This document shows positions 1-5,209 of a stretch of DNA of 5,209 nucleotides, piece after piece. Each line of letters starts with the position of its first letter. Positions within the stretch are counted from its first letter, which is position 1. The position numbers and the translations under genes are program-made. The notes beneath the pieces were generated by a model, which saw only the letters and a program-made list of their open reading frames with translations, was not told the DNA's origin and ran no database searches. The DNA is from a bacterium (GTDB lineage Bacteria > Verrucomicrobiota > Verrucomicrobiae > JAJYAR01). The DNA lies in assembly GCA_021779435.1 (NCBI GenBank), contig JAJYAR010000226.1:1-5209 (forward strand). The letters are read 5' to 3'.

Positions 1-38
1 CCGTGCCTCAATTCACATCCCGGACCAAGGCATGGGTA

Positions 39-68
39 ACCGCGAAGGACGCGGATGAACGCGAAGGC
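39..68 (+). repeat. Degenerate 10-bp tandem repeat, about three units
   Basis: Three consecutive decamers line up as ACCGCGAAGG, ACGCGGATGA and ACGCGAAGGC, all sharing an (A)CGCG(A/G)A core. The tract lies beyond the 3' end of the response-regulator gene and in no credible reading frame. Runs of this kind, with a CGCGAA or CGAAGG core every ten bases, are recalled (not checked here) as dispersed intergenic elements in Verrucomicrobiota and Planctomycetota genomes. The repeat pattern is visible directly; the family assignment is inference. Confidence 0.5.
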
Positions 69-142
69 GTGTGGTAATCTCGGGGTATTCTCTATGAACT
101 CCGTGTCCGAGCTCCGTGGCCTGTGTCACTGCCTGGGGGTAG

Positions 143-163
143 GGCCGGACCGCTGGGCCGGCC
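143..163. repeat. GC-rich inverted repeat, possible hairpin
   Basis: GGCCGG at 143-148 pairs perfectly with CCGGCC at 158-163 around a 9-base loop. On the plus strand it is followed by GCGTTTGTT, a poor U-tract. On the minus strand it lies about 135 bases beyond the response-regulator stop and has no T-run after it. It could help end transcription of the kinase-regulator operon, or be part of the surrounding repeat element. A six-base GC stem in DNA this rich in GC is only modest evidence. Confidence 0.3.
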
Positions 164-228
164 GCGTTTGTTCGCGCACTTCGCGGTTGCGCTCCAATCC
201 CTTTCTTCCCTTTGCGACCTTCTGTTCA
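158..228 (-). repeat. Degenerate ~10-bp periodic repeat tract, inverted relative to 39-68
   Basis: Read on the minus strand, this tract repeats a GAAGG/AAAGG/CGAA core about every 9-10 bases: GAAGG at 222-218, AAAGG at 213-209, AAAGG at 203-199, CGAAG at 183-179 and CGAA at 174-171. Its ACCGCGAAGT unit (187-178) matches the first unit of the 39-68 tract in inverted orientation; the shared ten-mer AACCGCGAAG occupies 38-47 (+) and 179-188 (-). It fills much of the non-coding stretch after the response-regulator gene. I see no gene within it. Confidence 0.45.
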
Positions 229-297
229 AGATTCCGGCTTTCGTGGCGGGTCTGCCTACGGGATCCAGTTCGACGTTTTGCTGAGGCGCAGCCGCAG

Positions 298-939
298 CTA
301 GAGCTTCGTCAGCCCTTCTCGAACCGCGTATTTCGTGAGCTGCGCGATGCTGTTCACCTTGAGCTTGCCCATGAGGTTCGTCCGGTGCGTCTCGACCGTC
401 TTGGCGCTGATTCCCAGGTTCGCGGCGATCTCCTTCGTGGAGTGTCCGTTCGCGATCTGCTCCAGCACCTGCGTCTCACGGGCGGAAAGCTCCGGTTGCG
501 CCGAACCCGACAGGGTGTGCTTCTGCAACTGCCGCAGCACGACCGTCGATGCATCGGGACAAAGATAGATGCGGCCGGCGACCACGGCCGCGATCGCCTC
601 GATCAGAAGCGCGAAGCCGTTCGCCTTCAGGACGTACCCCCTCGCGCCTGCATCGAGCGCAGCTCGCACGTGATGGATCTCCTGATGCGCGGTGAGGACC
701 AGCACCTTCGTCCGCGGATGCTTGGCGTGAATGCGCGCCGTCAGCGCGACCCCGCCCTCGCCGGGGACATCGAGGTCCATCAACACCAGATCGGGACTGA
801 GTTCCTCAACCGACTGCCAGCCGGACTCGGAATCGTACGCATTCCCCACAAGTTCAAACTCGGGCCTGCTGCGGAGCAGGAGCCGGAGTCCATCCCGGAT
901 GATCTGATGATCGTCGATGAGAAGTATGCGGGTGCGCAT
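298..939 (-). CDS. NarL/FixJ-family response regulator (REC + LuxR-type HTH)
   Basis: A cytoplasmic DNA-binding response regulator, 213 aa from the ATG at 939. The receiver domain (about residues 1-120) has the acidic pair D9-D10, the phosphoacceptor D55 in LMDLDVPG, T83 in VLVLTAH and K105 in GYVLKAN, so it has all the residues needed for phosphotransfer. The C-terminal LuxR-type helix-turn-helix (about 151-210) has the typical LSARETQVLEQIANGHSTKE and ISAKTVETHRTNLM stretches. Length and domain order are normal for the family. The gene lies 32 bases after the hybrid kinase stop on the same strand, so the two are probably co-transcribed and partners. No good Shine-Dalgarno precedes the ATG, which suggests coupling to kinase translation. 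An in-frame TTG at 960 would add seven residues (220 aa); the ATG is preferred because receivers normally begin just before the RILLIDDH strand. The target genes cannot be read from the sequence. Confidence 0.95.
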   Translation of the reverse strand: MRTRILLIDDHQIIRDGLRLLLRSRPEFELVGNAYDSESGWQSVEELSPDLVLMDLDVPGEGGVALTARIHAKHPRTKVLVLTAHQEIHHVRAALDAGARGYVLKANGFALLIEAIAAVVAGRIYLCPDASTVVLRQLQKHTLSGSAQPELSARETQVLEQIANGHSTKEIAANLGISAKTVETHRTNLMGKLKVNSIAQLTKYAVREGLTKL

Positions 940-971
940 GGCAGGACGGAAATGGGACAACTCATTACGTA

Positions 972-3359
972 TCAGCGAGCTTTATTGAGGGAGTGCCAGA
1001 CTTCCGAAAGGGCGAGATCCACCGAAAACGGCTTCGGCAGAAAACGGACTGGAGGTCCCTGGACTTTCTCCATATCGGCACGATGTGCCCTTTCCAGTCC
1101 GCTAATTGCGATGACCGGCAATTGCGGGTTCAGCTGCCGCATCATCGGGACAGCCTGCGCGCCGCCCATCACCGGCATCATGACGTCCGTGATCACCAAG
1201 GCGATCGATGCGGCATTCCTGGCAAAGACCCCGACACCTTCCGCGCCGTCGCAGGCGGTCATCACCCGGTAGTTTGCGACCTCCAGCGCCCGCTGGAGCA
1301 CGGTCCGGATCCCTTCCTCGTCCTCGATGACAAGCACGAGTTCGCCAGCGCCTTTCAGCTCCTCGCCAGCCGGACTTTCAACTCCCGCCTCGGCAGACGT
1401 CGGGGCCGCCGGAAGAAACACGCCAAAGACCGAACCGCGTCCGGGCTCGGACTGCACATCGATGAACCCTTCGTGACTGCGTACGATCCCGACTGCCGTC
1501 GCAAGCCCCAGGCCGGTGCCTTCGCCCACCGGCTTCGTCGTGAAGAACGGGTCGAAGATCTTGTCCAGCAGCTCCGGCGGTATGCCACCCCCCGTGTCCT
1601 TTACCTCGATACGCACATGCGCTCCCGCCTTCCTGCCCCCGTGCGCAGCGGCAAACGTGGGTTCCACGTTCACGTTCTCGGCAACCACGCTCAGCTTGCC
1701 GCCCTCGGGCATCGCGTCGCGGGCATTGACGCAAAGGTTTAGGACCACCTGTTCGAGTTGCGTCCGGTCCGCCTGCACCAGCCGCAGGTCGGCGGGAGCC
1801 TGAACCGAGATCGTGAGGTTCCTCGGAAACGTCTCCCGGATCATCCGGCCGAGATCCCGGATCACGGCTGCCACGCTGAGCAGCGAACGCGGCGAATCCG
1901 TCCCGCGCCCGAACAGCAGGAGTTGCTGCACAATGTCCGAACCCCGGCGCGCGCTGTCGCTGAGCAACTGAAGCATCTCGCTGTCGTGCGACGACCGCGC
2001 CAGCGGGCGCAGGAGCTCGACCGACATGAGGATGGGCGTCAGCACGTTGTTGAGATCGTGTGCGATCCCGCTCGCCAGCGCGCCGACGCTCTCCAGCCGC
2101 TGCGCACGCAGGTACTGCGCCTCCAGCCGTTTGCTTTCCGTGACATCGGAGACGATCAGAAGCACGGCCGACGGCTCGCCCGACGCCGAGCGCATCATCT
2201 TCCCCCGGCCGCGGACTTCCAACACACGTCCGGTGCGGGATACGTGCTTGTTCTCGCCATCCCATTCGCCGGTCTTGAGCAGCGTGTTCCAATTCTGGCC
2301 GAATTCCGCCGGCACCTCCCGGTAAACGAGATTCTCGAACCGCCGGCCGCACGCCTCCGCGGCAGGAATCCCGTACATGATCTCCGCACCGCGATTCCAA
2401 TACGTCACCGTGCCATCGAGCGTCGCGACGAGAATGGCGTCCTGCGCCACGTCCAGCAGCGCGGCCTGCTCGCGGATCCGCTGCTCCGCTTCCTTGCGCG
2501 CGGTGATGTCGACCTGGATGCAATGGATCTCGGGCTCACCGTTGGCTCCGCAGAGTTTCAGGATGCTGAAATACACGCTGATCCGGCGGCCGTCCTTGCG
2601 CACCAGTTCAATCTCGTCCGTGCGAAACGGCTGATCGTGATCGATGAACGCCTCGAGTGCCGCCACCACCCTCTCCCTTGATTCAGGCGGCACCGCGATA
2701 TCCTCCAGCCTCCTGCCGAGCGCCTCTGCGCGCGTGTACCCATACAGTCGTTCGCTCGCCGAATTCCAGAAGATGACCCGTCGCTCCTTGTCGAACGCCT
2801 GCACCGCGACGTTCGGCACGTTTTCGATCAGCGAGCGGAACCGCAGTTCGCTCGCAGCAAGCGCCGCATCAATCTGCGTCCGCTCGGTGATGTGCTCCTC
2901 GAGGCCGTACGCCGCGGTCTTTTGTGCGGTGCTGTCGACGAGCACGCACCCGGCGTTCACCGCACCGATGTCCTGCGTTCCTCCCGCGCGAGCCGAGCTA
3001 AATGGCGTGTCCGAAAGCTCCGCGTCCGCGGCAAGCTCGTTTTCCGGCAAAGGCGTCACCGTCAGCCACCGCGCTGCCCGTCCTCCCCACTCCAGCCGCT
3101 GCTCGACCACCTCCACTGGAAATTCGCGGCCGGCCTTCGCCCGATGCCGGGCACGACGCACCCCATCCGGAACCGCTGGGTCGGTCTTCACGGCAGGCTC
3201 GATCTCCCTCAGTGTCACCGCACCGAAGTCCCGGGCCGAATAGCCGTACGCCCGCCGGGCGGCCTCGTTTGCCGCGAGGACCACGAGCGTCGCCGCGTCA
3301 CACACGAGCATGATGTCACGCGACTTTTCAAAAAGCTGCCGATAGCCGGCGAGCGTCAT
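972..3359 (-). CDS. Hybrid sensor histidine kinase (PAS-PAS-PAS-HisKA-HATPase-REC)
   Basis: A 795-aa autophosphorylating sensor kinase with an attached receiver. Domains in order: PAS1 (about 5-105), an unassigned linker (106-170), PAS2 (172-288, ending in the PAC-like [13 protein letters not shown]), PAS3 (299-407), HisKA with phosphoacceptor H434 in [13 protein letters not shown], and HATPase. The ATPase has its N-box around N541/N545, DTGGGI at 588-593 and GEGTGLGL at 612-619. The C-terminal receiver (about 674-792) has D680/E681, phosphoacceptor D725 in [13 protein letters not shown]753 and K776, so all catalytic elements look intact. There is no signal peptide or transmembrane helix, implying a cytosolic sensor; the PAS ligands are unknown. 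The AHDLNN H-box is the type found in NtrB-like kinases. The start at 3359 is chosen for the GAGGAG just upstream and because PAS1 begins immediately after it; an ATG at 3404 would add 15 residues but has no ribosome site. It is the first gene of an operon with the downstream regulator. Confidence 0.95.
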   Translation of the reverse strand: MTLAGYRQLFEKSRDIMLVCDAATLVVLAANEAARRAYGYSARDFGAVTLREIEPAVKTDPAVPDGVRRARHRAKAGREFPVEVVEQRLEWGGRAARWLTVTPLPENELAADAELSDTPFSSARAGGTQDIGAVNAGCVLVDSTAQKTAAYGLEEHITERTQIDAALAASELRFRSLIENVPNVAVQAFDKERRVIFWNSASERLYGYTRAEALGRRLEDIAVPPESRERVVAALEAFIDHDQPFRTDEIELVRKDGRRISVYFSILKLCGANGEPEIHCIQVDITARKEAEQRIREQAALLDVAQDAILVATLDGTVTYWNRGAEIMYGIPAAEACGRRFENLVYREVPAEFGQNWNTLLKTGEWDGENKHVSRTGRVLEVRGRGKMMRSASGEPSAVLLIVSDVTESKRLEAQYLRAQRLESVGALASGIAHDLNNVLTPILMSVELLRPLARSSHDSEMLQLLSDSARRGSDIVQQLLLFGRGTDSPRSLLSVAAVIRDLGRMIRETFPRNLTISVQAPADLRLVQADRTQLEQVVLNLCVNARDAMPEGGKLSVVAENVNVEPTFAAAHGGRKAGAHVRIEVKDTGGGIPPELLDKIFDPFFTTKPVGEGTGLGLATAVGIVRSHEGFIDVQSEPGRGSVFGVFLPAAPTSAEAGVESPAGEELKGAGELVLVIEDEEGIRTVLQRALEVANYRVMTACDGAEGVGVFARNAASIALVITDVMMPVMGGAQAVPMMRQLNPQLPVIAISGLERAHRADMEKVQGPPVRFLPKPFSVDLALSEVWHSLNKAR

Positions 3360-3362
3360 TCG

Positions 3363-3368
3363 CTCCTC
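3363..3368 (-). promoter_or_regulatory. Ribosome binding site deciding the kinase start
   Basis: GAGGAG on the minus strand lies three bases before the ATG at 3359. The spacing is short but the match is good, while the alternative ATG at 3404 is preceded by GCTCGCTGGCCGG, with no purine-rich site. This favours the 795-aa form. Confidence 0.5.
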
Positions 3369-3427
3369 GTCTGCGCAGGCCGGCGGGCATGAACCCGGGC
3401 GCATCCGGCCAGCGAGCCAGGTGTCTG

Positions 3428-3433
3428 ATTATC
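3428..3433 (-). promoter_or_regulatory. Candidate -10 element for the kinase-regulator operon
   Basis: GATAAT on the minus strand matches the TATAAT consensus at five of six bases and lies about 70 bases ahead of the kinase ATG at 3359. It is one of the few AT-rich spots in a GC-rich leader. No TTGACA-like box sits 16-18 bases upstream, so it would depend on an activator or may be chance. Confidence 0.2.
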
Positions 3434-3555
3434 TGCGCGTTGCGAGCCTCCCTTCCCGCGGGACACGGAGGGCGTCGGGAGCGTTGTGTTTTGTTTCAGT
3501 CTGCCCAGTTGCCTGGGATGACCTGTCTGGGGCATCGGACTCCACGAATAGCCGG

Positions 3556-3567
3556 CGGCATGTGCCG
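3556..3567. repeat. 12-bp inverted repeat
   Basis: CGGCA and TGCCG flank a TG centre. An alternative pairing uses CCGGC at 3552-3556 with GCCGG at 3564-3568. The size suits a dimeric regulator half-site pair, but no protein can be assigned. Confidence 0.25.
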
Positions 3568-3595
3568 GTAAAGAGCCGAATGGCAGACACGCACC

Positions 3596-3613
3596 GCCGC
3601 AGTCGCTTGCGGC
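3596..3613. repeat. Inverted repeat / hairpin in the flagellin-side leader region
   Basis: GCCGCA at 3596-3601 pairs perfectly with TGCGGC at 3608-3613. As plus-strand RNA, a G-U pair extends the stem to seven with a TCGC tetraloop. No T-run follows, so it does not look like a terminator. It lies between the two 12-bp inverted repeats at 3556 and 3656. Confidence 0.3.
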
Positions 3614-3655
3614 ATGTTTCCGGGAGCACGAATTCCGACTGCCTGACCCCTTCGA

Positions 3656-3667
3656 TCGGCAGGCCGA
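3656..3667. repeat. 12-bp inverted repeat
   Basis: TCGGC and GCCGA flank an AG centre. It has the same 5-2-5 layout as the element starting at 3556 and begins exactly 100 bases after it, though the arm sequences are only partly alike. It may be an operator or a chance GC palindrome. Confidence 0.25.
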
Positions 3668-3796
3668 CCGCCAGCCTGCTCAGAGCTCGGGCCTCGGTGC
3701 GGTCGCGCCCCGTCGACCTCCGCGGCAGCGTAAGTAACTCCCGCACCAGGAGACGCTTGGCTCCGCCACCGCGGCGATTATGCCGTTTCTTGTCGC

Positions 3797-3826
3797 GGCG
3801 GCAGTCCCCCCTTGACCGGCGCCGCC
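3797..3826 (+). promoter_or_regulatory. Possible hairpin just ahead of the flagellin start codon
   Basis: GGCGGC at 3797-3802 pairs with GCCGCC at 3821-3826 across an 18-base loop, ending seven bases before the flagellin ATG. It occupies the place where a ribosome binding site would normally lie. It could limit or structure translation initiation. The arms are simple GC sequence, so chance pairing is quite possible. Confidence 0.25.
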
Positions 3827-3833
3827 ACCTGTC

Positions 3834-4661
3834 ATGTCCGTCGTGATCAATACGAATTCGGCGGCCACCTCGGCCGCTCGAAATCTCGCCTACTCCAGCG
3901 CGATGCTGCAACGCAGCCTCATCAGGCTCTCGAGTGGATCGCGCATCAATCAGGCCGCTGACGACGCCGGCGGCCTCGGCGTTGCGATGAAGCTGTCTGC
4001 GGCGGCCAGACGCGCCGGGGCAGCGAGCAACACGGTGGCGAACACGACGTCTTACCTTCAGCAGCAGGACTCGAACCTGATGTCGGCCGCGAAGATCCTC
4101 AACCGGGTTTCCGAGCTCTGGACGCTGAACCAGGACACTAGCAAGACCGCGACCGACAAGGCGGGTTACGATGTCGAGTATCAGGCACTCCAGAAGAGCC
4201 TCGCCGCACTTCAGACCGAAACGTTCAACGGCATCGCGCTCTTCGGCTCCGGAAATTCCGGCGTCGTTGAATCCGTCCGGGTTTCCGAGGACGCGAGCCA
4301 GGTTATGACGCTGAGCGCGAAGGATCTTTCAGACTCCACCACCGGGATCGGCGCGATCGCTGACAGCAATGGCGCCGGTTCGCTGGACTCGCTCACGCTC
4401 GGAACAATCAACAGCGCGGTTCAGAACGTTTCCGCGATGCGCGCGAACAACGGCGCGGAGCAAAGCCGCCTGGGGTTTGCCGGTGAAACGCTCTCCGTGA
4501 ACAAGGCCAATCTCGAGGCCGCCCAGAGCCGCATCATGGACGTCGACATTGCCGACGAGAGCACGCAGCTCGCGCGGTGGTCGCTTCTCGTGGAGTCAGG
4601 CAGCGCCATGCTCGCTCAGGCGAACCAGAGCGCCCAAATGGCGCTGCGGCTGATCCAGTAG
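3834..4661 (+). CDS. fliC: Flagellin (compact, D0/D1 domains only)
   Basis: The structural subunit of the flagellar filament, exported by the flagellar type III apparatus and polymerised outside the cell. The N-terminal conserved domain is clear: MSVVINTN at the start, LSSGSRINQAADDAGGL at 32-48 and NRVSELWTLNQ around 90-100. The C-terminal domain runs from about 193 to 275, with SRIMDVDIADE (232-242) and SGSAMLAQANQSAQMALRLIQ at the end. Only about 50 residues (about 140-192) separate the conserved halves, so the surface D2/D3 domains are absent and the 275-aa protein is near the family's short limit. It contains no cysteine, as is usual for filament proteins. The start is fixed by the conserved N-terminus, yet no Shine-Dalgarno sequence precedes it. 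No other flagellar gene is in the window; the neighbour is a divergent two-component operon. Transcription is probably from within 3360-3833, but no flagellar sigma-factor site is recognisable. Confidence 0.95.
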   Translation: MSVVINTNSAATSAARNLAYSSAMLQRSLIRLSSGSRINQAADDAGGLGVAMKLSAAARRAGAASNTVANTTSYLQQQDSNLMSAAKILNRVSELWTLNQDTSKTATDKAGYDVEYQALQKSLAALQTETFNGIALFGSGNSGVVESVRVSEDASQVMTLSAKDLSDSTTGIGAIADSNGAGSLDSLTLGTINSAVQNVSAMRANNGAEQSRLGFAGETLSVNKANLEAAQSRIMDVDIADESTQLARWSLLVESGSAMLAQANQSAQMALRLIQ

Positions 4662-4722
4662 CGCATCGCGCCCACACGCGTCGTCGGCGACCGGCAACCT
4701 GAAGCGGTGGTCCGGCCCAGGC

Positions 4723-4760
4723 CGCGCTTCGCGACTCACTTCAGCACTTGGCGAAGCGTG
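4723..4760. repeat. Inverted repeat in the convergent gap (structure A)
   Basis: CGCTTCGC at 4725-4732 is the perfect complement of GCGAAGCG at 4751-4758, with an 18-base loop. On the plus strand a G-U and a C-G pair extend it to ten. It lies 61 bases after the flagellin stop. Its right arm overlaps the left arm of the tighter hairpin at 4756-4772, so both cannot form at once. Confidence 0.4.
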
Positions 4761-4772
4761 CCAGCGGCACGC
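4756..4772. terminator. Hairpin between convergent genes, likely shared terminator
   Basis: GCGTGCC at 4756-4762 and GGCACGC at 4766-4772 form a perfect 7-bp stem with a three-base loop. It lies 94 bases after the flagellin stop and 12 bases after the yjdM stop on the other strand, the expected place for a two-way terminator. Neither side has a real U-tract: the plus side reaches CTTTTCT only 17 bases later, and the minus side has just TT. It may therefore end transcription inefficiently, or protect 3' ends. Confidence 0.4.
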
Positions 4773-4784
4773 GCCCCAGTTCCC

Positions 4785-5114
4785 TCAGGCTTTTCTCACG
4801 TAGCAGGCTTTCAGCGCCATCGGACTGCCGTCGATCTTGCAGTCGATTTCATGGTCACCCTCGACGAGTCGGATGTTCTTCACCTTGGTGCCGCCCTTGA
4901 GGACGCCGGAGGAACCGCGGAGCTTGAGATCCTTGATCAGAACCACGGTGTCCCCATCGGCCAGCGTCGCTCCATGCGCGTCCTTCACCACGCGAACGTC
5001 GTCCACGGCAGGCGCGTCCTTCGGCCATTCGTGACCGCAGGTGGCGCACTCCCAGTGCGCGGCGTGGCTGAGCACGTCTTCAAGGGTGCAGGCGGGACAG
5101 GCAGGTTGGCTCAT
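4785..5114 (-). CDS. yjdM: YjdM/PhnA-family zinc-ribbon protein
   Basis: A 109-aa cytoplasmic protein of the family named PhnA or YjdM. The N-terminal zinc ribbon has two cysteine pairs, C6-x2-C9 and C23-x2-C26 (CPAC and CATC). The C-terminal domain has the conserved VKDAHG, ADGDTVVLIKDLKLRGSSGVLKGGTKVKNIRLVEGDHEIDCKIDG run that defines the family. Length matches the family's usual size of about 110 residues. The biochemical role is not established: despite the old name it lies outside the core phosphonate pathway and is not the phosphonoacetate hydrolase also called PhnA. The start at 5114 is chosen because the family begins MSxPxCPxC and GGTGGA lies nine bases upstream; an ATG at 5156 would add 14 unconserved residues. 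It is convergent with flagellin and shares no evident function with it. Confidence 0.93.
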   Translation of the reverse strand: MSQPACPACTLEDVLSHAAHWECATCGHEWPKDAPAVDDVRVVKDAHGATLADGDTVVLIKDLKLRGSSGVLKGGTKVKNIRLVEGDHEIDCKIDGSPMALKACYVRKA

Positions 5115-5123
5115 GGCAAAACG

Positions 5124-5129
5124 TCCACC
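5124..5129 (-). promoter_or_regulatory. Ribosome binding site for yjdM
   Basis: GGTGGA on the minus strand lies nine bases ahead of the ATG at 5114. It supports the 109-aa start over the ATG at 5156. Confidence 0.45.
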
Positions 5130-5175
5130 GTGCCGTCCGCCCATGCCGGACCGCAAGCGCCGAATGCCAATGCCA

Positions 5176-5203
5176 ACGATGCTTGCGCTTCATACCGTCT
5201 CAA
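5176..5203 (-). promoter_or_regulatory. Weak candidate promoter for yjdM
   Basis: TTGAGA (5203-5198, minus strand) matches the -35 consensus at five of six bases. CATCGT (5181-5176), 16 bases downstream, matches only three of six in the -10 box. It would give a leader of roughly 55 bases. The poor -10 makes this tentative. Confidence 0.2.
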
Positions 5204-5209
5204 CGAACG

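Larger units (their letters stand above)
3360..3833. other. Divergent intergenic region between kinase operon and flagellin gene
   Basis: This 474-base stretch must carry the promoters of both the leftward kinase-regulator operon and the rightward flagellin gene. Open frames cross it on both strands (about 140-160 codons), but their products are arginine-rich, low in recognisable motifs and typical of chance frames in GC-rich DNA. I found no sigma-28 site (TAAA plus GCCGATAA at 15 bases) and no sigma-54 site (GG-N10-GC with TGGC and TTGC) ahead of flagellin. What it does hold is several short inverted repeats, a candidate -10 element for the kinase operon and a hairpin close to the flagellin start, each listed separately. 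Confidence 0.7.

Noticed and set aside
55..1272. 405-codon plus-strand open frame
   Set aside because: It lies antisense to the response regulator and the kinase C-terminus, has no recognisable domain and an arginine-rich, low-complexity composition. Long antisense frames are common in GC-rich genes.
1378..2681. Long open frames on both strands within the kinase gene (381 codons minus, 1378-2523; 307 codons plus, 1758-2681)
   Set aside because: Both are out of frame with the intact kinase, whose HisKA and ATPase motifs run through the same bases; the products resemble no family.
3489..3520. TTGTTT and TGGGAT 17 bases apart as a plus-strand sigma-70 promoter
   Set aside because: Each box matches only three of six consensus bases, and the resulting leader to flagellin would exceed 300 bases.
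3569..3582. TAAAGAGCCGAATG as a sigma-28 promoter
   Set aside because: The TAAA and GCCGAA parts are only two bases apart instead of about fifteen.
3758..3772. Sigma-54-like site TGGC...GC ahead of flagellin
   Set aside because: The GG-N10-GC spacing fits, but the -12 box reads CCGC instead of TTGC and the -24 box departs from the consensus after TGGC.
3421..3911. 141-codon plus and 160-codon minus frames in the intergenic region
   Set aside because: Arginine- and serine-rich products without motifs; the minus frame would overlap the flagellin start, and neither has convincing initiation signals. Only the last 29 codons of the plus frame are kept as a possible leader.
4785..5114. Phosphonoacetate hydrolase or phosphonate C-P lyase gene, on the basis of the name PhnA
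   Set aside because: The protein is a 109-aa zinc-ribbon protein of the YjdM type, far too short and lacking metallohydrolase motifs; no phn genes are adjacent.
5163..5176. Direct repeat AATGCCAATGCCAA in the yjdM leader
   Set aside because: Two six-base units only; too short to distinguish from chance.

Overview
The window is GC-rich DNA from a motile, Gram-negative-type bacterium. It holds four well-supported genes. The flagellin style (short, without a variable domain), the PAS-rich hybrid kinase and the degenerate decamer repeats in one intergenic region suggest Verrucomicrobiota, perhaps Opitutaceae. That placement rests on family resemblance recalled from memory and is tentative.

Layout: positions 1-297 carry no convincing gene. 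They hold two oppositely oriented tracts of a degenerate ~10-bp periodic repeat and a GC-rich inverted repeat. Minus-strand positions 298-3359 form a two-gene operon read right to left. A hybrid sensor histidine kinase comes first (three PAS domains, HisKA, HATPase, receiver; 795 aa). A NarL/FixJ-type response regulator (213 aa) follows 32 bases later. Positions 3360-3833 are a 474-base divergent intergenic region with several small inverted repeats and no clear promoter consensus. A compact 275-aa flagellin gene reads rightward from 3834 to 4661. A 123-base convergent gap with two overlapping hairpins separates it from a minus-strand gene for a YjdM/PhnA-type zinc-ribbon protein (4785-5114). 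The last 95 bases are that gene's leader.

How the parts may work together: the kinase and regulator almost certainly form one signalling unit. The kinase has no transmembrane segment, so it senses an intracellular cue through its PAS domains. The unit lies divergent to flagellin, so motility is a possible output, but nothing in the sequence proves it. YjdM appears unrelated in function to its neighbours.

Points worth a second look: the decamer repeats; an AHDLNN-type hybrid kinase paired with a LuxR-HTH regulator; a flagellin start without a Shine-Dalgarno sequence but overlapped by a small upstream frame that has one; and mutually exclusive hairpins in the convergent gap. I found no CRISPR array, tRNA, rRNA, transposase or clearly new multi-gene system.
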